In this document: positions 16,687 to 24,950 of the stretch, piece after piece
Layout of the letters: each line of letters starts with the position of its first letter
Position numbering within the stretch: position 1 is the stretch's first letter
NCBI GenBank assembly: GCA_004796375.1
Contig: QZLA01000001.1
Span: 1-64,000 of the forward strand
DNA length: 64,000 nt
Source: Desulfobacteraceae bacterium
Lineage (GTDB): Bacteria; Desulfobacterota; Desulfobacteria; Desulfobacterales; Desulfobacteraceae
Direction of reading: 5' to 3'
Program-made: the position numbers and the translations under genes
Notes under the pieces: generated by a model
Told to the model about the DNA's origin: nothing
The model's database searches: none
Seen by the model: the letters and a program-made list of their open reading frames with translations, nothing else

Positions 16687-17250
16687 TTGAAAACCATTTT
16701 AAAAACGAACACAAATAAAATATCCGGGTTTACGCTCATGGAGATGATGATTGTGATTGCCATTATCGGCATCCTTGGCGCCATCGCCCTTCCAGCGGTT
16801 CTTCACCCTGAAAACCGGATCAAAAAGGCGGCCAAAACCCTTTATAACGACATCCACACCACCCGTATGGGCGCCATCAAAAACAATGCCGACCTGGCCA
16901 TCGTGTTTGAGCCCCTCAGTGACCGGTACGTGATCTGCCGGGACAGCGGGGCTGACGGGTTCTGGTTCACCACCGCGGATAACGATAAAATCGAAACCAA
17001 ACGATTTGTCGGATATGATGCCGGTGTGGCGTACGGCCATGGATCGGCGACGCGAAATGCGATGTCGGGCGACGCGACATTTCCTGACGACGATGTCAGT
17101 TACGACAGCAATGTGTTACTGGTCAATTCCAACGGCATCTGCTCGGCAGGGTACGTTTACCTGGAATATGGCGGCACGGCATATACTGTCGGCACGCTGG
17201 GATCCGGCATTATCCGTATTAAACGATGGACAGGGGGGAGCTGGAAATAA
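16687..17250 (+). CDS. Type IV pilus minor pilin, FimT/GspH-like
   Basis: A 187-residue prepilin-like protein starting at TTG with a GGGGGG run six bases before it. The class III signal is SGFTLMEMMIVIAIIGILG: prepilin peptidase would cut after Gly, leaving N-methylated Phe1 and Glu5. A hydrophobic helix follows, then a globular domain with two Cys (ICRDSG and GICSAG) that may pair. GspH/FimT proteins prime assembly of type IV pili as part of the minor-pilin tip complex. Its TAA overlaps the next ATG by one base. Confidence 0.87.
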   Translation: MKTILKTNTNKISGFTLMEMMIVIAIIGILGAIALPAVLHPENRIKKAAKTLYNDIHTTRMGAIKNNADLAIVFEPLSDRYVICRDSGADGFWFTTADNDKIETKRFVGYDAGVAYGHGSATRNAMSGDATFPDDDVSYDSNVLLVNSNGICSAGYVYLEYGGTAYTVGTLGSGIIRIKRWTGGSWK

Positions 17251-17885
17251 TGACCGGAATCAGGCAAAACAATAAAGGGTTTACCCTGATCGAGATGCTG
17301 ATGGCCATGGCGATATTTTCAATTCTCATCGGTATCGCCGTATCCGCGAAAATCGCACAGCAGGGACAGCACATTACCCAGGACCAGGCCGCAGACATGC
17401 AGCAAAGCGCCAGAGCCTCCATGTACCTGCTGGCAAGATCCATCCGCATGGCCGGTTTCAGCCCCAATGAAACCGATTCAGGGGCCGGCATGATCGCTGC
17501 CGGAGACGGGAGCTCGGGCAGCCCGCTCACTTTTTCAATGGTAGCGGATGACGACGGGGTGGACAACAACAATGACGGCACCGTGGACGAGGATGATGAA
17601 CTTGAGATTGTTTCCTTTGCCATGGACGGCAGCAGCAATATCACGGTGGAATACAATAACAGCGGCACGGTTGAGCCTTTGGCCGAAAATATCGAGTCAC
17701 TGGGTTTTGTATATCTCGACCGGAACGGCGCGGTAACGGCTGATCTTGATGACATCCGGGCTGTAGAGGTCTCCATCAGGGCCAGCTCAGCCCAGGCAGT
17801 TACCAATGAACTGGACTATGCCCAGGCCAATAACAACACCCGGACCCTGACTGCGGTGATCAAGGCACGGAATCTCGGACTTTAA
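17250..17885 (+). CDS. pilW: Minor pilin PilW-like
   Basis: A 211-residue prepilin. The signal GFTLIEMLMAMAIFSILIG has the cleavage Gly, Phe1 and Glu5, followed by QGQHITQDQAADMQQSARASMYLLARSIRMAGF, which in pattern is the PilW N-terminal helix. A central acidic loop (VDNNNDGTVDEDDE) resembles a calcium-binding type-3 repeat, common in PilW. Start chosen at the ATG that overlaps the previous stop, with GGGGGAG upstream. Forms the pilus tip complex with PilV, PilX and PilY1. Confidence 0.88.
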   Translation: MTGIRQNNKGFTLIEMLMAMAIFSILIGIAVSAKIAQQGQHITQDQAADMQQSARASMYLLARSIRMAGFSPNETDSGAGMIAAGDGSSGSPLTFSMVADDDGVDNNNDGTVDEDDELEIVSFAMDGSSNITVEYNNSGTVEPLAENIESLGFVYLDRNGAVTADLDDIRAVEVSIRASSAQAVTNELDYAQANNNTRTLTAVIKARNLGL

Positions 17886-17898
17886 GGTGGGAGGCGTT

Positions 17899-18420
17899 AT
17901 GAAACGAAACCGATCAAAAGGCTTTACCCTGCTCGAGCTCCTCATTGCACTGGCCATCTTTGCCATCGGTATCCTGGGCATGGTCAAAATGCAGATTGCC
18001 GCCACCAAAGGGAACTCATCCGCACGTACGGTCACCGAGGCCACCACTGTCGGCCAGGACCTGTTGGAACGGTTGATCCTGCTGCCCTACACCCATGCCG
18101 ACCTGGCCGATACCGACGGTGACGGCACCGGGTTTGACGACACCCCGGCAGACGGGGTGTATGATGCAGACGGCACTGACACGGCTGCCAATTTCGGTCT
18201 GGATGACCGCAGTGATCCGGCCGTTGAACCCAATATCGACCTGGCCGCCGACCACCAGACCGTGGTCACGGTCCAGGGCGTGGATTATACATTGACCTGG
18301 AACATTGCCGAGGATGAACCCATTGACGGCACCAAGCAGATCAAGGCGTTTGTAAGCTGGGAGACCGTTTATGGCGGAGACCGGGAAATTTCATTAAGTG
18401 TGGTAAAAGTATCAATTTAG
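17899..18420 (+). CDS. pilV: Minor pilin PilV-like
   Basis: A 173-residue prepilin. The class III signal KGFTLLELLIALAIFAIGILGMVKMQ has the Gly/Phe cleavage site and Glu5, and the AIFAIGILG run is the hallmark of PilV. The middle contains another acidic loop (DTDGDGTGFDD). GGGAGG precedes the ATG by five bases. It ends three bases before the PilX-like region begins. Confidence 0.88.
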   Translation: MKRNRSKGFTLLELLIALAIFAIGILGMVKMQIAATKGNSSARTVTEATTVGQDLLERLILLPYTHADLADTDGDGTGFDDTPADGVYDADGTDTAANFGLDDRSDPAVEPNIDLAADHQTVVTVQGVDYTLTWNIAEDEPIDGTKQIKAFVSWETVYGGDREISLSVVKVSI

Positions 18421-18429
18421 GAGATGCAG

Positions 18430-19083
18430 GTGAAAAAGGGGTTTAGAGTTTCAAATCAAACGTGTGCAGCAACACCGATCACCGGCCAGGAGGGTTCCGC
18501 CCTGGTGATTGTGGTCATTATTCTATCATTTGTGGCAGGTATCGGGCTGATCTCCAGCCAGACCACCATTACCGAGCTTACCCTGGCCGGTCATGACAGC
18601 CGCTATAAAACCGCATTCTTCAATACGGACTCAGGGATCTACGGCATTCCCAAAGTGGTGTCCCAGGCCGTGAATGAAAAATCAACCCCGTTTTTGAACA
18701 GCGGCTCCGATGATATCCCAGAGACCACCGATGTCCTGGAAACCGCTTCCCCTTTCCTCTACTTTGACCTGGGCACGGATGACGCAAATACCGGTACCCG
18801 GACATTTTTCAGGGAGGTCTCCGGATTTGAAGACTATGATTCGGACAGTGATATCTCTTTTTCCAATGACGGTACCCATGATACCGAAGTGGATGTGGAA
18901 AGGATTAAAGCGTTTATCATGTATGGCGGCGGGGCCGAATTTGCCAGTGGTGCCGACGGCAGCGGCACCACATACAAAGGCATCTATTTCGGCATTGATT
19001 CCCTTGGGGAGGGTCCCATGCAGGCGGAAACCAATATCGCCGCATTGTATGTTAAAGTTATCGGTGCAGCAGGAGGGTTATGA
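18430..19083 (+). CDS. pilX: Minor pilin PilX-like
   Basis: A 217-residue protein. After a 20-residue lead, QEGSALVIVVIILSFVAGIGL is the PilX-type membrane helix, with a degenerate prepilin signal (Gly/Ser, no Phe1), as in PilX relatives. The following SSQTTITELTLAGHDSRYKTAFFNTDSG segment matches the PilX helix-to-globular junction. GTG is preferred over an ATG six bases earlier because AGGAG is six bases before the GTG and abuts the ATG. The stop overlaps the proposed start region of pilY1. Confidence 0.8.
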   Translation: MKKGFRVSNQTCAATPITGQEGSALVIVVIILSFVAGIGLISSQTTITELTLAGHDSRYKTAFFNTDSGIYGIPKVVSQAVNEKSTPFLNSGSDDIPETTDVLETASPFLYFDLGTDDANTGTRTFFREVSGFEDYDSDSDISFSNDGTHDTEVDVERIKAFIMYGGGAEFASGADGSGTTYKGIYFGIDSLGEGPMQAETNIAALYVKVIGAAGGL

Positions 19084-19085
19084 TT

Positions 19086-22000
19086 ATGAAACATTTTTTA
19101 CAACTTACACTCATCGTTGTGTTCACCCTGATGATGTCTACAGGACCGGCGCACGCTGCTGAGCCGGTCATGGCCGATTACACCTCCTACCCGCTGTTCC
19201 TCACCGACACGGTGGAACCCAATATCCTGATCATGCTGGATAACTCCGGCAGCATGAACTACAACGCATACGGGCCGGGAACCGACAGCGGCAACCTGGT
19301 GGGCGATTCCTACCTGGGCGTCCCCTTCAACACCATCATCTCCACGGTCACCACCTCCAGCGACGATGCCGAAGAAAACAATACCGATGACAATGCCTAT
19401 TTCAACAATGCCGACCTGGATCTGGGAAGAGATATCGGCACCACCCACCCGGACCAGATCATCGGCGTCAGGTTCCAGGATGTTAAAATCCCTGAGGGAG
19501 CCACCATTGACAATGCATACATCGTATTCACCTGCATGCAGGTCTACGGCGCGGCCCAATCCGATATCCAGGTCAATATCAACGCCCATGACACCGCCAA
19601 TTCAGGTACGTTTACTGCCGATACCGCCGACCTGTCCAACCGGACCAAAACCTCTGCCACCGTATCCTGGACCATCCCGTCCTGGAACACCGTGGATGAG
19701 GAGCACAGCACCCCCAACCTGAAAACCGTTGTCCAGGAAATCGTGGACCGGGATGACTGGAAGGAGGGCAATGATATCTCCTTTATCATCAGCAACCCCA
19801 GCCCGCCAGACAGCGGCCGGATGGCCTATGCCCACGACCAGGATGCCAACAAGGCGGCACGGCTGGTGATCGAGATCTCCGATGAAACCGCCAAGCGGTA
19901 TTACGGCTATTTCAACCCCGAGTATTTTTATTTCTGGGACTCCAATGATTTTGTCCTGACCTATAAAAAAGTGGCCTATGTGGGTACCCCCGGATCCGGC
20001 GGGTACTGGGAGGCCGAGGATATGAGCGGCAGCGCTGTGAACCTGACCGATGCCCTGGTTGTGAGTGAATCCCTGTGGGACGGAAACTGGATGAACTGGA
20101 TGACCATGCGCCGCATTGACGTGCTCAGGAAGGTGATCATGGGCGGCCTGGCCACCTCCAGGACCGGGGGCGGAAACCAGACCAATTACGGGGAATCTCC
20201 GCCCACCTTCAAGCGGATCACCGCGGGCGGTGATGAGATCGAAACCAGCTACAATTATGTCCGGAATTTCGACTCCACCGGAACGGCAGCCGTATCCCCC
20301 TATCACGGCAACTATTATTTTGAAATGGAGGGAGGCTACATCTATGTGGGATCGGATATGGATCCTTCCGACGGGTACACGGCCAGATATGACATCCGGG
20401 TAAAGAAAAATGTAAGTGTGGAACCCCGGGATTTTTACAATTATGACAGCGGCGACAACCTGGCCGGGGTGCTCCAGCGTTACTGGAACAAGGCCCGCTG
20501 GGGCAATGAATTCTTCAATTACGGTACGGGCAACAACCTGAGCGGCGGCAGAATTGCCGCCACCATCGGTACGGGGATCACCTCTTTGATTACCGATCTT
20601 CAGAACACCCACTGCGACACCCATACCCCGCTGGCCGAGTCCTATTACCTGGCCATGCAGTATTTCAAGCAGGAGGATGTGGAAGCGGGCCTTGAATTTC
20701 CAAACAATGCCGTGCCCAATGCCAACCTCGGGGATGATCCCTATTACAACAGTGCCCTGGGGGAATATGTCTCCTGTGCCAAGAGTTTTGTGATCCTCCT
20801 GACCGACGGGGCATCCACCAAGGACAGCATGATTCCTTCCGATCTCAAGGATTATGATCCTGACAGCAATGACAATATTGCCTGCGATGAAACCACTGAA
20901 ACCGGGTGTGATTATATCCAGGGAGGGACCGATTTTCTGGATGACGTGGCCCTGTACGCTCGGACCAATGACCTGCGGGACGATCTTAGCGGCGAGCAAA
21001 ACCTGATTCTGTACACGGTGTATGCCCTGAGTGATGACGACAATGCCAGGAAACTGCTCAAGGATGCGGCCCGAAACGGCGGGTTTGAAGACCGCAACAG
21101 CAATAACCTGCCAGACTTGGATGCGGAGTGGGATAAGAACGGCGACGGCAACCCGGACACCTATTTTGAGGCCACGGACGGCTATGCCCTGGAGCGGGCC
21201 CTGGGGAACGCCATCACAGATATCCTCAGACGCGCTGCCTCAGGAACCTCGGTGTCCATTATCTCTTCTGCCACCGAAGGTGAAGGAAACATCATCCAGG
21301 CTTTTTTCCGCCCGGCAGTTCCAAAGGGGGAGGATGATATCAAGTGGGTCGGGTCCCTTCACTCGCTCTGGATCGATCCCAGGGGAAATATCCGTGAAGA
21401 CACCAACGGCAACCACGGCCTGGACCTGGATGCCGACCGGATTCTCGAATACACGGACGTCAACGGCGAAACCAAGGTCAAACGGTTTGCCGTTTCAGCC
21501 GGTGCAGAATATCCGGATATTTCTGCAGCCACACCTGTAGACACGGTCAAACTGACCGAAATTATCCCCATATGGGAAGCCGGCTCCAACCTGGATATCA
21601 TGGATCCTGACGATAGGAACATTTTTACAAGGATTGACATGGACGAGGACCAGGTGATTGATGAAGGCACCGTGGCAGGCGCAATCGATGCCGCGGATGA
21701 TCCCCTCGACAACACCGGGGAACTGGTGCGGTTCGATACCGATGTTCCCGCCCTCAAACCCTACCTGGGTGTGGAAAGCAATGCGACCTGGAGCGAACTG
21801 GGCGCGGCCCATGATGACCGTTTCAACAACATCGTCAACTTCATCCGGGGCGAGAACAGCGGGTTTACCGGAGGTGCCCTGATCCGGGACCGCAACATTG
21901 ACGGCCTGGCCAACCATACCTGGAAACTGGGTGACATTGTTCACTCCACCCCGATTTTTGTTACGGCCCCCCTGGAAAACTACGACCTGCTGTACGGGGA

Positions 22001-23801
22001 TGAATCCTATTTCAACTTTTACAAGGCCAACAAAGACCGGGAGGTGATGGTATATGTCGGTGCCAATGACGGTATGATCCACGCCTTTACCTCATGGGAC
22101 TATAACCGGTCCACCAAAACATTTACCCGGCCGGCCGCCGCACCCGCCACAGAATCCATTGGTGACGAGCTGTGGGCCTACATCCCCCAGAGCCTTCTTC
22201 CCCATCTCAAATGGCTCCCGTCACTGGATTACACCCATGTCTACTACAACGACCTGAGGCTGAAGGTGTTTGATGCCAAAATCCTTCCGGACGATACCCA
22301 TGTGGTAGACGCGGACAGCGACCCGGACTGGGGCACATTTATCCTTGCCGGTATGAACTACGGCGGGCGGCACATCTGGGCCAAAGGGGATTATGATGAT
22401 GGTGCCGGAAATATCACCAATGAAACCCGGCATTTCTTCCCCTCATACACCCTGATCGACGTGACCCAGCCCAGAAATCCCATGGTGGTGTGGGAAAAGA
22501 GCTACAGCATCCCCTCCAACCCCGGGGAAAGTGCAGACAACCATACCGATATGGGACTGGCAGTCAGCTATCCGGCCGTCATGAAGGTCAAGGAGAAGTG
22601 GTTTGCCGTGATCGGCTCCGGGCCTAAGGATTTTGAGGGGACCAGTGCGGATAACGGCCACGTGTTTGTTGTCGACCTGGCCACGGGCGCGCCGTATAAA
22701 AACGGGACCAACGACTGGCTATTCCAAGGAGCGAACACCAAAGCGTTCATGGGATCTGCCGCCGCACTGGACAAGAACATGAACTATAACGTGGATGCGG
22801 TCTACATCGGGGAAACCTATGAGTCCAACAACCCGGACTGGGAGGGGTCTTTGTACAAGATCACCATTCCCTTTGTCTGTGACGACATTGCCTGTGATTT
22901 CCCTACCACCTACGGGATTACCGAGGACGGCTCCTATGTGGATGATCCCCTGGATGCCACCAATCCGTGGCTCATGCACAAGATGTTTGCCTCTCCCGGC
23001 CCGGTGACTGCGGCACCCTCCATCAGTGTGGATCCCTTAGGCAACTCATGGGTGTATTTCGGCACCGGACGCTACTTTTCAAATGCTGATGAAGCCAATG
23101 TCGAGCAGCAGTATATGTTTGGTATCAAAGATCCCTTTTTCAACAAGGAACACGGCGGGGTGGATACCATATTCAATGATAATTATTATATGAATTATGC
23201 CTCATCCCTGACACTTTCCGATGCCGACCTTCAAAATATGGATGACTACATGGTGTTAACGGACCGAAGCGTGTTTGACGGCACGACCTATCTGCCCGGC
23301 GGCTACTATGACCTGCTTGACCTGATCTATAATGCTGACGGATGGGAGCGGCTCCTTCCCATCTCCGGGGAACGGGTGATTAATAAACCCGGCCTCATCG
23401 GCGGTGCGGTGTTGATGCCCACGTTTGTGCCGGCATCGGACATCTGCGGATTTGGCGGGACCAGTTACCTGTACGGGTTATTCTACCTGACCGGAACCTC
23501 TTATTTCAACCCGATTTTCCACGGCGGTGGCGGCATTGCCGGAGCAGCCGACGGTAAACTCGAAGTCACCATTGATGAGGAAACCAAGTACCAGACCATT
23601 GATAAAATTTCCCTGGGAGAAGGGCTGGCATCTACACCCGGTATCCACGTCGGGCGGCAGGATGAATATGACTCAGGGGATTCTGATGAACCCAATACCG
23701 CGTCCAGCTTCACCCAGACCAGTACGGGCAGGATCGTTAAAGAAGATATCGAACCGCCGCTCAGGATCAGAAGCGGCCTGAAATCCTGGCAGGAGAAATA
23801 A
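19086..23801 (+). CDS. pilY1: PilY1-type pilus tip adhesin with inserted DNRLRE-like domain
   Basis: A 1,571-residue exported protein, longer than typical PilY1 (about 1,160). A signal peptide ending GPAHAA is followed by a von Willebrand A start with the MIDAS motif DNSGSM near residue 55; the matching LLTDGAS is near 566. Between them, about residues 105-270, lies a beta-rich segment (LDLGRDIG, IGVRFQDVKIPEGATIDNAYI, VVQEIVDRDDW, FII, ARLVIEI) of the DNRLRE/disaggregatase-related carbohydrate-type fold. The C-terminal half is the PilY1/PilC beta-propeller (YVGANDGMIHAF near 990) with Asp-rich calcium loops such as DMDEDQVIDEG. It should sit at the pilus tip and control adhesion and retraction. 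CAGGAGGG precedes the second in-frame ATG. Confidence 0.93.
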   Translation: MKHFLQLTLIVVFTLMMSTGPAHAAEPVMADYTSYPLFLTDTVEPNILIMLDNSGSMNYNAYGPGTDSGNLVGDSYLGVPFNTIISTVTTSSDDAEENNTDDNAYFNNADLDLGRDIGTTHPDQIIGVRFQDVKIPEGATIDNAYIVFTCMQVYGAAQSDIQVNINAHDTANSGTFTADTADLSNRTKTSATVSWTIPSWNTVDEEHSTPNLKTVVQEIVDRDDWKEGNDISFIISNPSPPDSGRMAYAHDQDANKAARLVIEISDETAKRYYGYFNPEYFYFWDSNDFVLTYKKVAYVGTPGSGGYWEAEDMSGSAVNLTDALVVSESLWDGNWMNWMTMRRIDVLRKVIMGGLATSRTGGGNQTNYGESPPTFKRITAGGDEIETSYNYVRNFDSTGTAAVSPYHGNYYFEMEGGYIYVGSDMDPSDGYTARYDIRVKKNVSVEPRDFYNYDSGDNLAGVLQRYWNKARWGNEFFNYGTGNNLSGGRIAATIGTGITSLITDLQNTHCDTHTPLAESYYLAMQYFKQEDVEAGLEFPNNAVPNANLGDDPYYNSALGEYVSCAKSFVILLTDGASTKDSMIPSDLKDYDPDSNDNIACDETTETGCDYIQGGTDFLDDVALYARTNDLRDDLSGEQNLILYTVYALSDDDNARKLLKDAARNGGFEDRNSNNLPDLDAEWDKNGDGNPDTYFEATDGYALERALGNAITDILRRAASGTSVSIISSATEGEGNIIQAFFRPAVPKGEDDIKWVGSLHSLWIDPRGNIREDTNGNHGLDLDADRILEYTDVNGETKVKRFAVSAGAEYPDISAATPVDTVKLTEIIPIWEAGSNLDIMDPDDRNIFTRIDMDEDQVIDEGTVAGAIDAADDPLDNTGELVRFDTDVPALKPYLGVESNATWSELGAAHDDRFNNIVNFIRGENSGFTGGALIRDRNIDGLANHTWKLGDIVHSTPIFVTAPLENYDLLYGDESYFNFYKANKDREVMVYVGANDGMIHAFTSWDYNRSTKTFTRPAAAPATESIGDELWAYIPQSLLPHLKWLPSLDYTHVYYNDLRLKVFDAKILPDDTHVVDADSDPDWGTFILAGMNYGGRHIWAKGDYDDGAGNITNETRHFFPSYTLIDVTQPRNPMVVWEKSYSIPSNPGESADNHTDMGLAVSYPAVMKVKEKWFAVIGSGPKDFEGTSADNGHVFVVDLATGAPYKNGTNDWLFQGANTKAFMGSAAALDKNMNYNVDAVYIGETYESNNPDWEGSLYKITIPFVCDDIACDFPTTYGITEDGSYVDDPLDATNPWLMHKMFASPGPVTAAPSISVDPLGNSWVYFGTGRYFSNADEANVEQQYMFGIKDPFFNKEHGGVDTIFNDNYYMNYASSLTLSDADLQNMDDYMVLTDRSVFDGTTYLPGGYYDLLDLIYNADGWERLLPISGERVINKPGLIGGAVLMPTFVPASDICGFGGTSYLYGLFYLTGTSYFNPIFHGGGGIAGAADGKLEVTIDEETKYQTIDKISLGEGLASTPGIHVGRQDEYDSGDSDEPNTASSFTQTSTGRIVKEDIEPPLRIRSGLKSWQEK

Positions 23802-23803
23802 TC

Positions 23804-24151
23804 ATGATACGTAAAATGAACCGTTGGATTGAACATCTTATCTTTGTTTGGATTGTTTTCACCGGCCTGCTCATCCTTCCGGCACCGGGTATGGGGCAGG
23901 CGGTTCCTCCGGATAGTGATCTCTGCACTGTTTCAAAGATTGAGCGCGGTGTGGTGTATACATCCTGCAAAACGTTTTTAATGTCAGAAACCCTGACCAT
24001 CACCGACTATACCGACGATACGTTCACGCTGGACCAGATCCCTCTACCCTGTGAGGCAATGATCGATTATGTCAAGGTGGGAAAAGACAGCTTTTTCATC
24101 ACAGGAATCCGGGTTCACGAGGATATCAAAGCACTGCAGCCGGCAAGGTAA
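23804..24151 (+). CDS. Exported protein of unknown function in the pilin operon
   Basis: A 115-residue protein with an N-terminal hydrophobic segment (about residues 12-30, ending GMGQA) that looks like a signal peptide or anchor. The mature part has three Cys (LCTVSK, TSCKTF, LPCEAM) and alternating beta-like stretches (TLTITDYTDDTFTLDQ). I do not recognise the family; the ending KVGKDSFFITGIRVHE suggests a small beta-barrel domain. GGAG lies ten bases upstream. It follows pilY1 by two bases, so it is very likely translated with it and may assist PilY1 folding or export. Confidence 0.75.
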   Translation: MIRKMNRWIEHLIFVWIVFTGLLILPAPGMGQAVPPDSDLCTVSKIERGVVYTSCKTFLMSETLTITDYTDDTFTLDQIPLPCEAMIDYVKVGKDSFFITGIRVHEDIKALQPAR

Positions 24152-24180
24152 GGCCCAGGGAAAAGAAGGATTTGTTTGAT

Positions 24181-24711
24181 GTGACCATGAGATATCGATT
24201 CACATACCTGATCTTGACCCTGGCCATGGTGGTGTGCTGCACTGCCATGGCCGGGGCCCAGCAGATCTACCAGTATACGGATGATTCAGGAACAGTGATT
24301 TTCACCGATGACATATCTGCAATTCCTGAGTCAAAACGTCAATCGGTCATGACAGAGCCCCCCCAGGATCAGGCCACGGACACTGTTCCGGAACCGGAGC
24401 CAACGCCGGAACCGAAGCCCGCTTCCCCCCGTGAAGCAGAATACCGCACCTTTTTTGATTATGACCTTCCTCAAAACCCGACCCGGGAACAGCTTGAACA
24501 GGTGGATATCGCACTCAATCTTGAATTGTCACAGCTGAAAATGAAGCAGGCTGAACTGATCGAGGCACGCAAATCCCTGACCACCTACGAGGAGATGCAG
24601 GAAAATTATCAGCAGGTACAGGCCCTCAACCAGCGGATCGACAAGTACCAGGAAGCATTTTATGATTTTTCCAAACTGGTCGAACAGTATAATAACGCCC
24701 AGGAAGACTGA
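24181..24711 (+). CDS. DUF4124-domain exported coiled-coil protein
   Basis: A 176-residue protein. A signal peptide ending AMAGAQQ leads into a DUF4124 motif (IYQYTDDSGTVIFTDDISAIP), a short beta domain common in envelope proteins. A proline/acid-rich linker (PEPEPTPEPKP) and a C-terminal coiled coil (residues about 110-176, LEQVDIALNLELSQLKMKQAEL) follow. GTG at 24181 is favoured since GAAGGA lies ten bases before it; an ATG two codons later is possible. As the last gene of the pilin operon it may be a periplasmic partner of the pilus machine, but no role is known. Confidence 0.75.
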   Translation: MTMRYRFTYLILTLAMVVCCTAMAGAQQIYQYTDDSGTVIFTDDISAIPESKRQSVMTEPPQDQATDTVPEPEPTPEPKPASPREAEYRTFFDYDLPQNPTREQLEQVDIALNLELSQLKMKQAELIEARKSLTTYEEMQENYQQVQALNQRIDKYQEAFYDFSKLVEQYNNAQED

Positions 24712-24752
24712 ATATAGTGGACCTGAGCAGATCCAGCCTAAACAGGAATTAA

Positions 24753-24929
24753 TCAATCCAGATCTGCGGGGTCGCAAACCCCCAGTTCCATCATCTTGAC
24801 ACTGGCCAGCGCCCGCTTGGCATTCTGCCGGATCATGGGGAAATCGGCCTGTGTCTCCTTGAGCTCCTCAAGCAGGTGGCTGATCTGCCGGATCTTTTCA
24901 TTGAGCAGGGCGATCTTTTTTGCATCCAT
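24753..24929 (-). CDS. Small helical protein, 58 residues, unknown function
   Basis: A short gene coding for a 58-residue protein that starts MDAKKIALLNEKIRQISHLL and ends GVCDPADLD. The first 30 residues are an amphipathic, probably coiled-coil helix (LLNEKIRQISHLLEELKE), followed by a basic stretch (RQNAKRALASVKMM) and a single Cys. It lies 21 bases downstream of the PaaK-like ligase gene on the same strand and is likely in its operon. Codon use looks normal. I recognise no family. Confidence 0.6.
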   Translation of the reverse strand: MDAKKIALLNEKIRQISHLLEELKETQADFPMIRQNAKRALASVKMMELGVCDPADLD

Positions 24930-24950
24930 ATTTGATAGGGTATCCTTATT

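Noticed and set aside
19602-20999. Long minus-strand open frame (465 codons) inside pilY1
   Set aside because: It is antisense to the certain pilY1 frame, composed of low-complexity Gly/Ile/Val/His strings, and has no family match.
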